From Hydrogenophaga sp. (GTDB lineage Bacteria > Pseudomonadota > Gammaproteobacteria > Burkholderiales > Burkholderiaceae_C), in assembly GCF_011390835.1 (NCBI RefSeq), contig NZ_JAABRQ010000005.1, positions 62,001 to 126,000 on the forward strand: a DNA stretch of 64,000 nt, in the 5' to 3' direction. The notes under the pieces were generated by a model. That model was given only the letters and a program-made list of their open reading frames with translations, was not told where the DNA came from and made no database searches. Both the position numbers and the translations under genes were made by a program. Below are positions 33,053-42,016 of the stretch, one piece after another. Each line of letters opens with the position of its first letter. Positions within the stretch are counted from its first letter, which is position 1.

Positions 33053-33595
33053 TCAGCGCTTGAGCCCCAGCGCAGCCAGCATTTGCTCGCTGTTTTTCTG
33101 CATCTGTTCCTGCATCTGGGTGAAGGCGTCGCGCGACTGCTCCAGATAGGTCCCCATCATGCCGTTCAGCATGGGCGACTGAACGGTCATGAACTGCTTC
33201 CACATATCGGGGTTGATGCCAGGCGTTTGCTGGGTCATCTTCTGCTGCAGATCCATGAAGATCTGCACGTTCTTCTCCAGATATGCACCCATGAAATCCT
33301 GCATCGCATGACCGTAAAAACGGATCAGATTGGCCAGCACCTGTTCAGTGAATATCGGCACGCCTGCGGTTTCTTCCTCCAGGATGATCTGGAGCAGGAT
33401 GCTGCGGGTGAGATCGTCGTTGGTCTTGGCGTCGCGCACCACGAAGGGCTCGTTGTCCATCACCAGTGTCTTGACCTCGGCCAGCGTGATGTAGGACGAG
33501 GTATCGGTGTCGTAAAGACGGCGGTTCGGGTACTTTTTGATCACCCGCAGGGCGCCGGGGGAGGCGCTGCCGGCATCAGCCTTGCTTTTTTGCAC
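33053..33595 (-). CDS. phaR: Polyhydroxyalkanoate synthesis repressor PhaR
   Basis: PhaR binds PHA granules and represses the phasin gene when no polymer is present. It has 180 residues. The conserved DNA-binding N-terminal domain carries VIKKYPNRRLYDTDTSSY, and the PHB-accumulation regulatory region follows with NLIRFYGHAMQDFMGAYLE; the tail is rich in Met and Gln. The start is GTG at 33593-33595, with AGAGAAAG upstream. Together with the 3-hydroxybutyrate dehydrogenase at 37.3 kb it indicates a polyhydroxybutyrate-storing organism, though the synthase is not in this window. Confidence 0.93.
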   Translation of the reverse strand: MQKSKADAGSASPGALRVIKKYPNRRLYDTDTSSYITLAEVKTLVMDNEPFVVRDAKTNDDLTRSILLQIILEEETAGVPIFTEQVLANLIRFYGHAMQDFMGAYLEKNVQIFMDLQQKMTQQTPGINPDMWKQFMTVQSPMLNGMMGTYLEQSRDAFTQMQEQMQKNSEQMLAALGLKR

Positions 33596-33718
33596 GTCGT
33601 GACTTTCTCTTGAAAGGGCAAAGAAACCCTCAGGGTACGCCCGATTCTAAGAATGGCCGCCTGCTTGCGCCAGCATGGGAATACCCTGTGGGGCACAGCC
33701 GAGTCAGCAGTGCAGACC

Positions 33719-33749
33719 AAAAAAAAGGCCTCGCGAGTCCGGAGGCCTT
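33719..33749 (-). terminator. Intrinsic terminator after tRNA-Val(GAC)
   Basis: On the minus strand AAGGCCTC and GAGGCCTT form a perfect 8-bp stem with a 9-base loop, followed by at least six T. It lies 20 bases after the tRNA end and shields phaR from tRNA transcription. Confidence 0.88.
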
Positions 33750-33769
33750 GGGCGTTGTTTCGATCTTTT

Positions 33770-33846
33770 TGGTAGGCGCGATTGGACTCGAACCAACGAC
33801 CCCCACCATGTCAAGGTGGTGCTCTAACCAGCTGAGCTACGCGCCT
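33770..33846 (-). tRNA. valV: tRNA-Val (anticodon GAC)
   Basis: A 77-base tRNA: acceptor AGGCGCG pairs with CGCGCCT; D arm GCTCAGCTGGTTAGAGC; anticodon stem CCACC/GGTGG with loop TTGACAT, anticodon GAC; T arm TTGGTTCGAGTCCAA; encoded CCA at 33770-33772. It stands alone between relA and phaR, with its own terminator. Confidence 0.96.
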
Positions 33847-33907
33847 ACAAACCGTTCGAAGCTGGGCAGTATATCAGCAATGGCGGGCTTCCCCGGCGGC
33901 GGCAAGG

Positions 33908-36247
33908 CTACTTGCGACGAACCTCGCGCACGCCCGGCACATCCCCCACAACCGACATAGCGCGCGCCACCTGCCGCGCGTCGGTCACCTCAATGGTGAA
34001 GGTCATCCAGGCCACGCCACGCACGGTCTGCGTCTGCACCCCGACCACGTTCATCTTTTCGCGCGCGAACACGTCGGAGATGTCGCGCAACAGCCCATGG
34101 CGGTCCTGCGCCTCCACCGCCACATCCACTGGATAGAACGACGCCTGACCATCTCCCTGCGCACCCCCCGTCCACTGCACCTCGATCAGGCGGTCTGGGC
34201 ACTTGCCCTGCAAGTGCGCAAAGTCGGGACAGTCAACGCGGTGCACGCTCACGCCCTTGCCGCGGGTGATGAAGCCGCCGATCTCGTCGGGTGGCGCCGG
34301 TTTGCAGCACTTGGCCAGCTGGGTCAGCAGCGAGCCTACACCCACCACCAGCACGCCTGCGCTGGCCGGGGCGTCAGCGCGGCGTGCCTTTTTGAGCCAA
34401 GGCGCAGGATCGGCGGCCGGCGCGGCAGGCTCCGGTGGACGCAGGTGGGTCTCGATGGCTCGCAGCGACAACTCGTCCTTGCCCACCTGCTCAAACAAGG
34501 CCTGCGCCGAGTCCAGCCCCATGCCAGTGGCCAGCTCCTCCAGTTTGAGCGCGGTGCGGCCTTCGCGCTGCAGCAGTTTTTCCACCGCTTCACGACCTCT
34601 GGCCACCGTCTCTTCCATGGCCTGCGCGTTGAACCACGCGCGCACCTTGCTCTTAGCACGGTGGCTGACCAGATAGCCGAGCTCGGCATTGAGCCAATCG
34701 CGGGAGGGCCCCCCCTCTTTCGCCGCGTTGATCTCCACCGTCTGCCCGTTCTGCAACGGGGTGTTGAGCGGGACCATCACGCCGTCGAGCTTGGCCCCGC
34801 GGCAACGGTGGCCCAGGTCGGTGTGCACGCTGTAGGCGAAGTCGACCGCAGTAGCACCCTGCGGCAACTCCACGATGGCGGCATCCGGCGTGAGCACGTA
34901 GATACGGTCATCGAACAGAGCTGCGCCCGAGCCGCTGAGATCGCGCTCCCAGGCCAGCAGCTGCCGCAGCACGGCGATCTTCGCATCGTACGCCGAACTC
35001 GCCGACACACCAGCGTAGCCTTTGGCGCCTGCCTCCTTGTAAGCCCAGTGCGCGGCGACTCCGTGCTCGGCATGGTCGTGCATGGCCTGGGTGCGGATTT
35101 GAATCTCGAATGCCCGGCCCTCTTCGTCGCGCACCACCGTGTGCAGCGACTGGTAGCCATTGGGCTTGGGCTTGGCGATGTAGTCGTCAAACTCCTCGGT
35201 CACGGGCGAGAACTGCGCGTGCACCTGAGCCAGCGCCGCGTAGCATGCGTCCACATGGGGCACGATCACCCGCAAAGCGCGTATGTCAAACACCTGGGTG
35301 AAGTCCAACGCCTTGCCACGCATCTTTTTCACGATGCTGTAGATGTGCTTAGGCCGTCCTTGCACCGCGGCCTCGACGCCCGCTCGCAACAGATCCTGCT
35401 CCAGCGTCTGGCGCACCTGCTCGACATGGGTTTCGCGCTCTGCCCGCTTTTCGTCCAGCTGCTTGGCGACCTTCTTGTAGGTGCGCGGCTCCAGGAAACG
35501 AAAAGCCAGGTCTTCCATTTCCCATTTGATCTGCCAGATGCCGAGCCGGTTGGCCAGCGGCGCGAACACATGCAAAGCCTCACTCGCCAGGGCCTGCCCT
35601 GGATCGCCCTTGCTGGCCGCATAAAAGCGCAAGGTCTGTAAGCGAGAGGCCAGCCGCAGCATCACGACGCGCAAGTCGCGGGAAAACGCCAGCAGCATCT
35701 TTCGCACGTTTTCGGTCTGGCTGGCCGCCAGCTCCGAGGCGGGCTGCTTGCTGGGAGATGGCATGGGCAAGGCCTGCTCCCGGGCAGCCATGCGTTCAAC
35801 CTCTTTTTTGGCCAACACCTCGGCCGCCTTCAGGCGAGCCTGCCGCTGCAGCTGCACCAGCTTGGTTGTCTCGACCGCCAGCGCTGCGAAGTTGTCGCCA
35901 AACGCCTTGGCGATCACCTCCTGCGGCCGATTCAGGTGCTCGCAGGCATACACCAGATAGGCCGCGGCCTGCATTGCCTCGGAGCCGCCGATCTGGCGCA
36001 GGATCTCGGCCACCGCGTCGGCGTGGTCGAGAATGTTCTCGCCGGTATCCAGTCGTTCGCTGACCAGCAGGGGCTCGGCGAAGGCGCGCGCTCTCGATAG
36101 AGCCTGCGCCTGGTGGGGTAGGCTGGCCGCCGTGACCGCCATGATGGCCGCTGGCGTATCGGGTGACATGCTCACGGCCTGAATGGCCCGCTCTTCGACG
36201 GGTGTCTCCTGAGGCGTGGCGGTGGCCACCTTGCGCTTGCTGCCCAT
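33908..36247 (-). CDS. relA: RelA-type (p)ppGpp synthetase with inactive hydrolase domain
   Basis: This is a long RSH protein of 779 residues that makes the alarmone (p)ppGpp on starved ribosomes. The N-terminal HD-like domain (about 55-230) lacks the catalytic HDxxED motif; the equivalent region reads YACEHLNRPQEV, so hydrolase activity is very unlikely. The synthetase domain (about 270-400) has FDYI-type EFDD at residues 352-355, the EXDD signature of monofunctional RelA, then KPKPNGYQSLHT. A TGS domain (about 445-505) and a C-terminal ACT domain (about 700-779) follow. The start ATG lies 12 bases after the hydrolase gene's frame direction ends; a separate SpoT-like hydrolase must exist elsewhere in the genome. 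Confidence 0.94.
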   Translation of the reverse strand: MGSKRKVATATPQETPVEERAIQAVSMSPDTPAAIMAVTAASLPHQAQALSRARAFAEPLLVSERLDTGENILDHADAVAEILRQIGGSEAMQAAAYLVYACEHLNRPQEVIAKAFGDNFAALAVETTKLVQLQRQARLKAAEVLAKKEVERMAAREQALPMPSPSKQPASELAASQTENVRKMLLAFSRDLRVVMLRLASRLQTLRFYAASKGDPGQALASEALHVFAPLANRLGIWQIKWEMEDLAFRFLEPRTYKKVAKQLDEKRAERETHVEQVRQTLEQDLLRAGVEAAVQGRPKHIYSIVKKMRGKALDFTQVFDIRALRVIVPHVDACYAALAQVHAQFSPVTEEFDDYIAKPKPNGYQSLHTVVRDEEGRAFEIQIRTQAMHDHAEHGVAAHWAYKEAGAKGYAGVSASSAYDAKIAVLRQLLAWERDLSGSGAALFDDRIYVLTPDAAIVELPQGATAVDFAYSVHTDLGHRCRGAKLDGVMVPLNTPLQNGQTVEINAAKEGGPSRDWLNAELGYLVSHRAKSKVRAWFNAQAMEETVARGREAVEKLLQREGRTALKLEELATGMGLDSAQALFEQVGKDELSLRAIETHLRPPEPAAPAADPAPWLKKARRADAPASAGVLVVGVGSLLTQLAKCCKPAPPDEIGGFITRGKGVSVHRVDCPDFAHLQGKCPDRLIEVQWTGGAQGDGQASFYPVDVAVEAQDRHGLLRDISDVFAREKMNVVGVQTQTVRGVAWMTFTIEVTDARQVARAMSVVGDVPGVREVRRK

Positions 36248-36259
36248 GCGGTGGGGTGG

Positions 36260-37180
36260 TTAGGGAGTCAAAAGGAAATCACTCACAGCCTGTCGCTGGT
36301 CTGCCGCCACCAGCGTGGGCGCATGGCCGATACCGGCGAACGACACACAGCGCGCCCGAGGGCCTCGATCACACATGCGGGCGGCCGTGTCCGCCGTGAG
36401 CAGGTCGGACTGGGCACCGCGCAGCAGCAAGGTGGGGGCCTGGATGCTGTCGTACAGACCCCAGAGTGCCGCCTCGCCATCCAGCACAGCCTGGCGAGAG
36501 GTCTCCACATCGCCCGCCATCAAGGCCTTGAACGGCTCGGCAATCGCCGGGTCGTAGTGCAGCCACCAGCGCCCATCCCGCTGCCGCAGCATGGGGCGGG
36601 ACAAGGCCAGCCACTGCTCGGGCGTGTGTGGTCCGAAGCCGGTGGAAATGGAGGCGAGGTAGTCGGTGGCTTCCTGCGCGCTGCCGAACGAAGGGTTCTG
36701 GCCCAGGTAGGTGCCGATTCGGCTCAGCGCCTCCCACTGCAGCACCGGACCCACATCGTTGAGCACCAGGCGGCGTGGCGCAAGCGCGGGCTGAGAGGCC
36801 ACCGCCATGCCGATCAGCCCGCCCATGCTGGTGCCCACCCAGTCTATGAAGGCGTCCGGCTGGTCGGCGCGCAACCGGGACATCAGCGACACGAGGTCGG
36901 CTGCGTAGGTCGGCACCTGATAGGCCAGGGGATCGGCCAGCCAGTCGCTGTGGCCGCGGCCAGCCACGTCGACGGCGATCACCCGGCACCGACGCACGAG
37001 CTGCTGCGCCAGCGCATCAAAATCGCGCCCCTGACGCGACAGTCCATGCACGCAGACCACGATGTGATCCGGCAAAGCACCTGCCTCGGGCCGCCAGTCC
37101 CAGTAGGCCAGGCGACGTGGCTGACCGCCGCGTGCGCGAGGGCCTTCGACGGTGAGGAATTCGAGCGCGGGTTCGATCAT
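36260..37180 (-). CDS. Alpha/beta-fold hydrolase
   Basis: This is a 306-residue serine hydrolase of the alpha/beta fold. It shows the oxyanion region VVCVHGLSRQGRDF, the strand AVDVAGRGHSDW, the nucleophile elbow WVGTSMGGLIGM (Ser) and the late His in GIGHAPTLV. A lid region of about 60 residues lies between 180 and 245. The substrate is not readable; a carboxylesterase or a polymer/oligomer esterase is possible. The nearby 3-hydroxybutyrate dehydrogenase makes a hydroxybutyrate oligomer hydrolase a reasonable but unproven idea. Although the frame stays open far upstream, the ATG at 37178-37180 fits; the extension would be antisense to hbdH. Confidence 0.85.
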   Translation of the reverse strand: MIEPALEFLTVEGPRARGGQPRRLAYWDWRPEAGALPDHIVVCVHGLSRQGRDFDALAQQLVRRCRVIAVDVAGRGHSDWLADPLAYQVPTYAADLVSLMSRLRADQPDAFIDWVGTSMGGLIGMAVASQPALAPRRLVLNDVGPVLQWEALSRIGTYLGQNPSFGSAQEATDYLASISTGFGPHTPEQWLALSRPMLRQRDGRWWLHYDPAIAEPFKALMAGDVETSRQAVLDGEAALWGLYDSIQAPTLLLRGAQSDLLTADTAARMCDRGPRARCVSFAGIGHAPTLVAADQRQAVSDFLLTP

Positions 37181-37264
37181 GTGGCGTGCATCTTCAAGAA
37201 GAACGGGTCCGCGATAATGGATCGCAAACCTTTCGACCAATCGTAATGGAACTGGAGTTTCCCC

Positions 37265-38035
37265 ATGCTTGCCAACAAAACCGCCCTCGTCACCGGATCC
37301 ACAAGCGGCATCGGCCTCGGTATCGCCAAAGCGCTGGCACGCCAGGGCGCCAACATCGTGCTCAACGGCTTTGGTGATGCCGACGGCCCACAGGCCGAGA
37401 TTCGCGCACTGGGCGCGAAGGTGGCCTACCACGGCGCCGACATGAGCAAGCCCACCGAAATCGAGTCCATGATGAAATTCGCGGCCCACTCGTTCGGCCA
37501 GGTTGACATCCTGGTCAACAACGCCGGCATTCAGCATGTGGCGCGCATCGAGGACTTCCCTATCGACAAGTGGGACGCCATCCTGGCGATCAACCTCAGC
37601 AGCGCCTTCCATGCGACAAGGCTCGCCTTGCCGGCTATGCGCAAGGCCAACTGGGGCCGCATCATCAACGTGGCCTCGGTGCACGGTCTGGTGGCGTCCG
37701 CCGAGAAGTCGGCCTACGTGGCGGCCAAGCACGGTGTGGTTGGGCTGACCAAGGTGACCGCGCTGGAGAACGCTACGACCGGCGTGACCTGCAACGCGAT
37801 CTGCCCGGGCTGGGTGCTGACCCCGCTGGTACAGAAGCAGGTGGACGCCAAGGCCGCTGCCCTGGGGGTTTCCAATGAAGACGCGAAGAAGGTTTTGCTG
37901 GGCGAAAAAGAGCCGTCCATGCAGTTCACCACGCCCGAGGAGCTGGGCGAGCTGGCGGTGTTTTTCTGCTCGCCAGCCAGCAGCAACGTGCGCGGCGTAG
38001 CCTGGAACATGGACGGTGGCTGGGTCGCGCAATAA
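37265..38035 (+). CDS. hbdH: 3-hydroxybutyrate dehydrogenase (SDR family)
   Basis: This short-chain dehydrogenase oxidizes (R)-3-hydroxybutyrate to acetoacetate with NAD, used in mobilizing polyhydroxybutyrate. It has 256 residues. The NAD motif is TGSTSGIGLGIA, followed by NNAGIQHVARIEDF, the catalytic Ser in VASVHGLVAS and the YxxxK pair in SAYVAAKHG. The segment ICPGWVLTPLVQKQ and the C-terminal NMDGGWVAQ are the subfamily signature. An ACTGGAG ribosome site precedes the ATG. It is divergent from the hydrolase and ends in a strong terminator. Confidence 0.94.
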   Translation: MLANKTALVTGSTSGIGLGIAKALARQGANIVLNGFGDADGPQAEIRALGAKVAYHGADMSKPTEIESMMKFAAHSFGQVDILVNNAGIQHVARIEDFPIDKWDAILAINLSSAFHATRLALPAMRKANWGRIINVASVHGLVASAEKSAYVAAKHGVVGLTKVTALENATTGVTCNAICPGWVLTPLVQKQVDAKAAALGVSNEDAKKVLLGEKEPSMQFTTPEELGELAVFFCSPASSNVRGVAWNMDGGWVAQ

Positions 38036-38076
38036 GCGCCACCCGCGCTGCAGAGACTGCTCAGCGCCCGTCCACC

Positions 38077-38102
38077 AAAAAGCCCGCAAAGCGGGCTTTT
38101 TT
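38077..38102. terminator. Bidirectional intrinsic terminator
   Basis: AAAAAGCCCGC and GCGGGCTTTTT form an 11-bp stem with loop AAA and T-runs on both strands. It lies between the convergent hbdH and SIMPL genes and can stop transcription of both. Confidence 0.93.
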
Positions 38103-38115
38103 GCACCGTTCGATG

Positions 38116-38856
38116 TCAGCGGAGTTGAATACTGCCCGAAACGGTCACGTTGACCATGCTCTTGCCCGCTTCGACCGGCACCGGTGCATCGCTCATGGCC
38201 GCCTTGGCTTCCATCGCCATCACGCGAGGACGGACCACGACCTCGCCACCCGAGTCGGCCGAACTGATCGCGATCTCGCGCAAGGTGTAGCCGTTGAACC
38301 CGAAGACCTTGGCCACTTCCGCAGCGCGTGCCTTGAATCGCCCGATGGCCTGGGCCTGCACTTCGGACTCCAGTTGCTGCCGCGCCTCGCGCGAGAGACT
38401 GAATGCAACGCCCCCCATGGTGAGGGTCGAGATCTTCCCCGCCGTGCTGCTGATGCGGGCGAAGTCGCGGCCTTCCAGCACCAGCTCGGTCGAACCTTGC
38501 CAGCCATTGATCTTGCCGCCGCTGCCATAGCGGGGGTACAGGCTGAACTGCCCGGTGCGCACCTCCAGCAAACCGGGTTGCGCCTGAGCACGCGCCACAA
38601 CCAGCGCGGATTCAATCGCCATCTTGAGCTGGTTTTGCACCGTGCCAGCATCGGCGCCCGATTCGGTGGTGGTCAGGCGCATAGTGAGCCAGTCCTGTGT
38701 CACTTCCTTGAAGCCACTGGCATCGATCTGCACCACGTTGGCGGGAGCCGGCATCGCCATAGGTTGAGCGTGTGCAAGGCCGAGCCATGCGAAAGCCGCC
38801 GTCCAGATCGCCAGCAGCAGGGCGCTCTGCCTGGCTCGTCCACTGGCGGCACTCAT
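38116..38856 (-). CDS. SIMPL-domain (DUF541) periplasmic protein
   Basis: This 246-residue protein has a signal peptide (about 1-31, ending LGLAHAQP) and one SIMPL domain (about 40-240). Family marks are IDASGFKEVTQDWL at the start, YPRYGSGGKINGWQGSTE in the middle and the late VPVEAGKSMVNVTVSG. Members are exported oxidative-stress related proteins (E. coli YggE type) with unknown biochemistry. The upstream gene ends 4 bases into its start, so the pair is coupled. Confidence 0.88.
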   Translation of the reverse strand: MSAASGRARQSALLLAIWTAAFAWLGLAHAQPMAMPAPANVVQIDASGFKEVTQDWLTMRLTTTESGADAGTVQNQLKMAIESALVVARAQAQPGLLEVRTGQFSLYPRYGSGGKINGWQGSTELVLEGRDFARISSTAGKISTLTMGGVAFSLSREARQQLESEVQAQAIGRFKARAAEVAKVFGFNGYTLREIAISSADSGGEVVVRPRVMAMEAKAAMSDAPVPVEAGKSMVNVTVSGSIQLR

Positions 38857-39152
38857 GGCTTGTCTTTGGTGTTGCCAGCGTCTGCGTGGCTGCGCAGTTG
38901 CTCCCGCAACCGGTGCCGCTCTTCAGACGAGAGGCGATATGGCTTGTTGCTCAGATCTTGCTGCTCGTCAAAGGGATGACGCAGCACGTCCCGCAGCCGG
39001 GCAGCAGTCCGAGGCTCCTCCTCTTGCACGGAAACTGGCAGGACCACCAGCGGAGCCGACGCGCCATTGGTCAGCACAAGAACGCCACCGGGCTCCGCCA
39101 TCGCGGATCCCAGGCAGCACACAAGAAGAGAACCCACCCAGTACGTTTTCAT
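38853..39152 (-). CDS. Small exported protein of unknown function
   Basis: This 99-residue protein has a clear signal peptide (MKTYWVGSLLVCCLGSAMA, likely cut after Ala 19); two Cys residues sit inside the hydrophobic core but not in a canonical lipobox. The mature part has a short hydrophobic stretch followed by a charged C-terminus (QLRSHADAGNTKDKP). No domain is recognised. The stop overlaps the SIMPL start by 4 bases, so it is likely cotranscribed and may act in the same envelope process. The frame is open upstream, but the signal peptide fixes the ATG at 39150-39152. Confidence 0.7.
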   Translation of the reverse strand: MKTYWVGSLLVCCLGSAMAEPGGVLVLTNGASAPLVVLPVSVQEEEPRTAARLRDVLRHPFDEQQDLSNKPYRLSSEERHRLREQLRSHADAGNTKDKP

Positions 39153-39321
39153 TGGCTTTGTATGAGTCACGATGAGGGCATTGTGCGAGCAGGATCGACC
39201 TTGAGAAGGGCAGGCTGGGCGCAACATCTGTAACACCTTGTCAAAATACCGAAAAACGTGACGTGACAAGCACTTGGCGCTGCCACAATGGCCGTTGTTA
39301 CATTTATCGGAAGTTGCTGCC

Positions 39322-40053
39322 ATGCCACAAACCAACGCCCGCCCCAACAAAGTCCTAGTCGTAGACGACGATGTCCGCATCCGTGATCTGCTGCGGCGGT
39401 ACCTGATGCAGGAAGGCTTCGAGGTCATGCTGGCCGAAGACGGCAAAGCGCTGAACCGGGTGCTGCAGCGCGATTCGGTCGACCTGATCGTCCTGGATCT
39501 GATGATGCCCGGCGAAGACGGTCTCTCTATCTGCCGCCGTCTGCGCGCCAACGGAGACCGCACCCCCATCATCATGCTGACCGCCAAAAGCGAAGACGTG
39601 GACCGCATCGTCGGGTTGGAGGTGGGTGCCGACGATTACCTCGGCAAGCCATTCAACCCACGCGAGCTGCTGGCGCGCATCCACGCGGTGCTGCGCCGCC
39701 GCCCACCCACCGAGGTACCGGGCGCGCCGTCACAAGACCAGGAGGTGGTCAAGTTCGGCCCGTTCGAATTCGACCTCAGCCTGCGCACCCTGCGCAAAGA
39801 AGGTGCCGACCTGCCACTGACCACCGGCGAGTTCGCGATGCTCAAGGCCTTGGTGCGGCATCCGCGGCAGCCTCTCTCGCGCGAGAAGCTGGCCCAGCTG
39901 GCGCGCGGTCGTGAATTTGAGCCATTTGACCGCAGCCTGGATGTACAGGTCTCGCGCCTGCGCAAGCTGATCGAGGAAGACGCGGCGTCGCCGCGCTACC
40001 TACAGACGGTCTGGGGAGTGGGCTACGTATTTGTTCCCGACGGAAGCGCCTGA
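39322..40053 (+). CDS. ompR: OmpR-family response regulator
   Basis: This 243-residue regulator has a receiver domain (about 9-125) with VLVVDDDVRIRDLL, phosphoacceptor D59 in IVLDLMMPGEDG, MLTAKSEDVDRIVG and the Lys in LGKPFNPREL, and a winged-helix DNA-binding domain (about 145-238) ending in YLQTVWGVGYVF. It is the partner of the EnvZ-like kinase, whose ATG shares one base with its stop (TGATG). The family responds to osmolarity and controls porins; whether that holds here is inference. The ATG at 39322 fits the family N-terminus; an upstream extension is possible in frame but less likely. Confidence 0.95.
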   Translation: MPQTNARPNKVLVVDDDVRIRDLLRRYLMQEGFEVMLAEDGKALNRVLQRDSVDLIVLDLMMPGEDGLSICRRLRANGDRTPIIMLTAKSEDVDRIVGLEVGADDYLGKPFNPRELLARIHAVLRRRPPTEVPGAPSQDQEVVKFGPFEFDLSLRTLRKEGADLPLTTGEFAMLKALVRHPRQPLSREKLAQLARGREFEPFDRSLDVQVSRLRKLIEEDAASPRYLQTVWGVGYVFVPDGSA

Positions 40054-41573
40054 TGTCCGGCCTGGAGTCGCGCGTCCCGTTCGAAACCCAGCCAGCCGAG
40101 CTGGAAACGGCGCCCGCGCCGCTGGAGATGCGGCCGGGGCGCGGCGTGAGCCTGTTCTGGCGCACGTTTTTCTTTCTTTCGGTTCTGCTGGTCGGCTGCA
40201 TCATCGCCTGGCTGCAAACCTTTCGTGCGCTGGAATACGAGCCACGTGCCCTGCAAAGTGCCCAGCAGCTGGCCTCGTTGGTGAACCTGAGTCGAGCCGC
40301 CCTGGTGCACTCGGACTCGATCGCGCGAGTCTCGCTGATCAAGACCCTGGCCGACGAAGAGGGCCTGCGCATCGCGCCCCGAGAGCCCGCCGACACCTTC
40401 AAGTTCTACAACGGGGATTCGCTTAGCCGCAATGTGAGTGCGCGCCTGAGCGCACGGCTCGGCCCCGACACGGTGGTGGCCCGTGAGGTCAATGGCACTG
40501 CGGGTCTGTGGATTGGCTTTTCCATCGATGGCGACCCCTACTGGCTGCTCACGGATCCTTCGCGAATCGGGCCTGTCGCGGGTACCACCTGGCTGATCTG
40601 GCTCGGCACAGCCGCCCTGCTCTCACTCACGGGCGCGGCGGTGATCGCCCGGCTGATCAACCACCCGCTCAAAAAACTGTCGTTCGCCGCGAGTCGCGTG
40701 CGGGAAGGCGATTTTGATTCCAGCCAGCTCAACGAAGCGGTGGCCACCAGCGAGATCCGCGAGGTGAACATCGGCTTCAACCGCATGGCGCAGCGCCTGT
40801 CCAAGATCGAGCAGGACCGCGCCCTGATGCTGGCAGGGATCTCGCACGATCTGCGCACGCCGCTCTCACGCCTGCGGCTGGAAACCGAGATGAGCGTGAG
40901 CGACGAGCAAGCGCGCGAACACATGGCGGCAGACATCGAGCAGGTCAACGCCATCATCGACAAGTTCCTTGACTACGCGCGCCCGGATAACATCCAACTT
41001 GAGCGCGTCAACCTCAACCAAAGCGTCGACGCCGCTACCTTTGCGCTAGGCTCGGACCCGTCGGTACAGATCACCACCAGCATCCCGCCTGACACCATGG
41101 TTCTAGGCGATGCAGTGGAGCTGCAGCGGGTGCTATCGAACTTGCTGGAAAACGCGCAGCGCTATGGGCGGGATGCCGTCACCGGCACGGTCAAGATCGA
41201 TATCGCGGCCCGGGAAAAAGACGACTCTGTGTTGATCAAGCTGCGCGACCACGGCCAAGGCGTGAGCCCGGAGATGCTGACCCAGCTGACTCAGCCCTTT
41301 TTTCGAGGTGACGAGTCGCGCACCTCGGCCACGGGCACTGGGCTGGGCCTGGCCATCGTGGAACGCGCCATCACGCGCATGGGAGGCCGGTTTGCACTGG
41401 CCAACAGCAGCACCGGTGGGCTGTCTGCCCACATGAAGCTCAACAAGGCACCAGCCGCAGGCAAGGCCTCAGCGCCCAAGGCGCAGGCTCAAGCCAAGCC
41501 AGCTGCGCCCTCCGAACCCGCCGATGTGCTCGCCAGCAACACCACCGCGCGCGCCTCGATGGAAAGCTCCTGA
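40053..41573 (+). CDS. envZ: EnvZ-like osmosensor histidine kinase
   Basis: This sensor kinase of 506 residues has a first membrane helix at about 36-54 ([16 protein letters not shown]), a periplasmic region to about 165, a second helix at about 175-200, a HAMP domain (about 200-250; [14 protein letters not shown]), the phosphoacceptor H265 in [14 protein letters not shown], and the ATPase domain with [17 protein letters not shown] and [11 protein letters not shown]. The last 40 residues are an Ala/Pro/Lys-rich tail not needed for the kinase fold; that tail is encoded antiparallel to the end of ispF, an overlap of 85 bases. Confidence 0.94.
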   Translation: MSGLESRVPFETQPAELETAPAPLEMRPGRGVSLFWRTFFFLSVLLVGCIIAWLQTFRALEYEPRALQSAQQLASLVNLSRAALVHSDSIARVSLIKTLADEEGLRIAPREPADTFKFYNGDSLSRNVSARLSARLGPDTVVAREVNGTAGLWIGFSIDGDPYWLLTDPSRIGPVAGTTWLIWLGTAALLSLTGAAVIARLINHPLKKLSFAASRVREGDFDSSQLNEAVATSEIREVNIGFNRMAQRLSKIEQDRALMLAGISHDLRTPLSRLRLETEMSVSDEQAREHMAADIEQVNAIIDKFLDYARPDNIQLERVNLNQSVDAATFALGSDPSVQITTSIPPDTMVLGDAVELQRVLSNLLENAQRYGRDAVTGTVKIDIAAREKDDSVLIKLRDHGQGVSPEMLTQLTQPFFRGDESRTSATGTGLGLAIVERAITRMGGRFALANSSTGGLSAHMKLNKAPAAGKASAPKAQAQAKPAAPSEPADVLASNTTARASMESS

Positions 41574-42016
41574 CCCACCGGGCCGAGCTTTTCAGCCGTC
41601 TTCGCCTTCACGTTCACCTGCGCAGGCGCGACGCCCAGGGTCTGCGCCACGCGCGCCACCATGGCCTCGATGTGGAGTGCGAGTCTGGGGGCCTGGGCGA
41701 TCACTGTGCTGTCGAGGTTCACGATTTCAAAGCCGGCGGCGCGCACGCGCCGCGCCGCTTCCGCCAGTAAGACGCTGGAGTCGGCGCCGAGAAACTGCGC
41801 ATCGGTGTCAGGAAAGTGGCGACCGATGTCACCCAGCCCGGCCGCACCCAGCAAGGCATCGGTGATCGCGTGCAGCAGCACATCGGCATCGGAGTGACCG
41901 AGCAGGCCCAGCCGGTGCGCAATCTGCACGCCACCAATGATGAGCGGCCTCCCCGGCACCAGTGCGTGAACGTCCCACCCTTCGCCAATGCGCAGGGAAA
42001 ACAAAGGCGATTTCAT
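41489..42016 (-). CDS. ispF: 2-C-methyl-D-erythritol 2,4-cyclodiphosphate synthase
   Basis: IspF makes the cyclic diphosphate intermediate of the non-mevalonate isoprenoid pathway. It has 175 residues, of which the last 10-15 exceed the usual end. The zinc-binding site is seen in [10 protein letters not shown] (Asp-x-His) and [11 protein letters not shown]; other marks are [13 protein letters not shown] and [13 protein letters not shown]. The ATG at 42014-42016 overlaps the ispD stop by 4 bases. Its 3' end runs 85 bases into the convergent envZ gene. Confidence 0.96.
   Translation of the reverse strand: MKSPLFSLRIGEGWDVHALVPGRPLIIGGVQIAHRLGLLGHSDADVLLHAITDALLGAAGLGDIGRHFPDTDAQFLGADSSVLLAEAARRVRAAGFEIVNLDSTVIAQAPRLALHIEAMVARVAQTLGVAPAQVNVKAKTAEKLGPVGQELSIEARAVVLLASTSAGSEGAAGLA

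Noticed and set aside
37181..38089. Upstream extension of the alpha/beta hydrolase to 609 codons
   Set aside because: The extension is antisense to hbdH, while the hydrolase family starts at about 37180; the extra codons show no domain.
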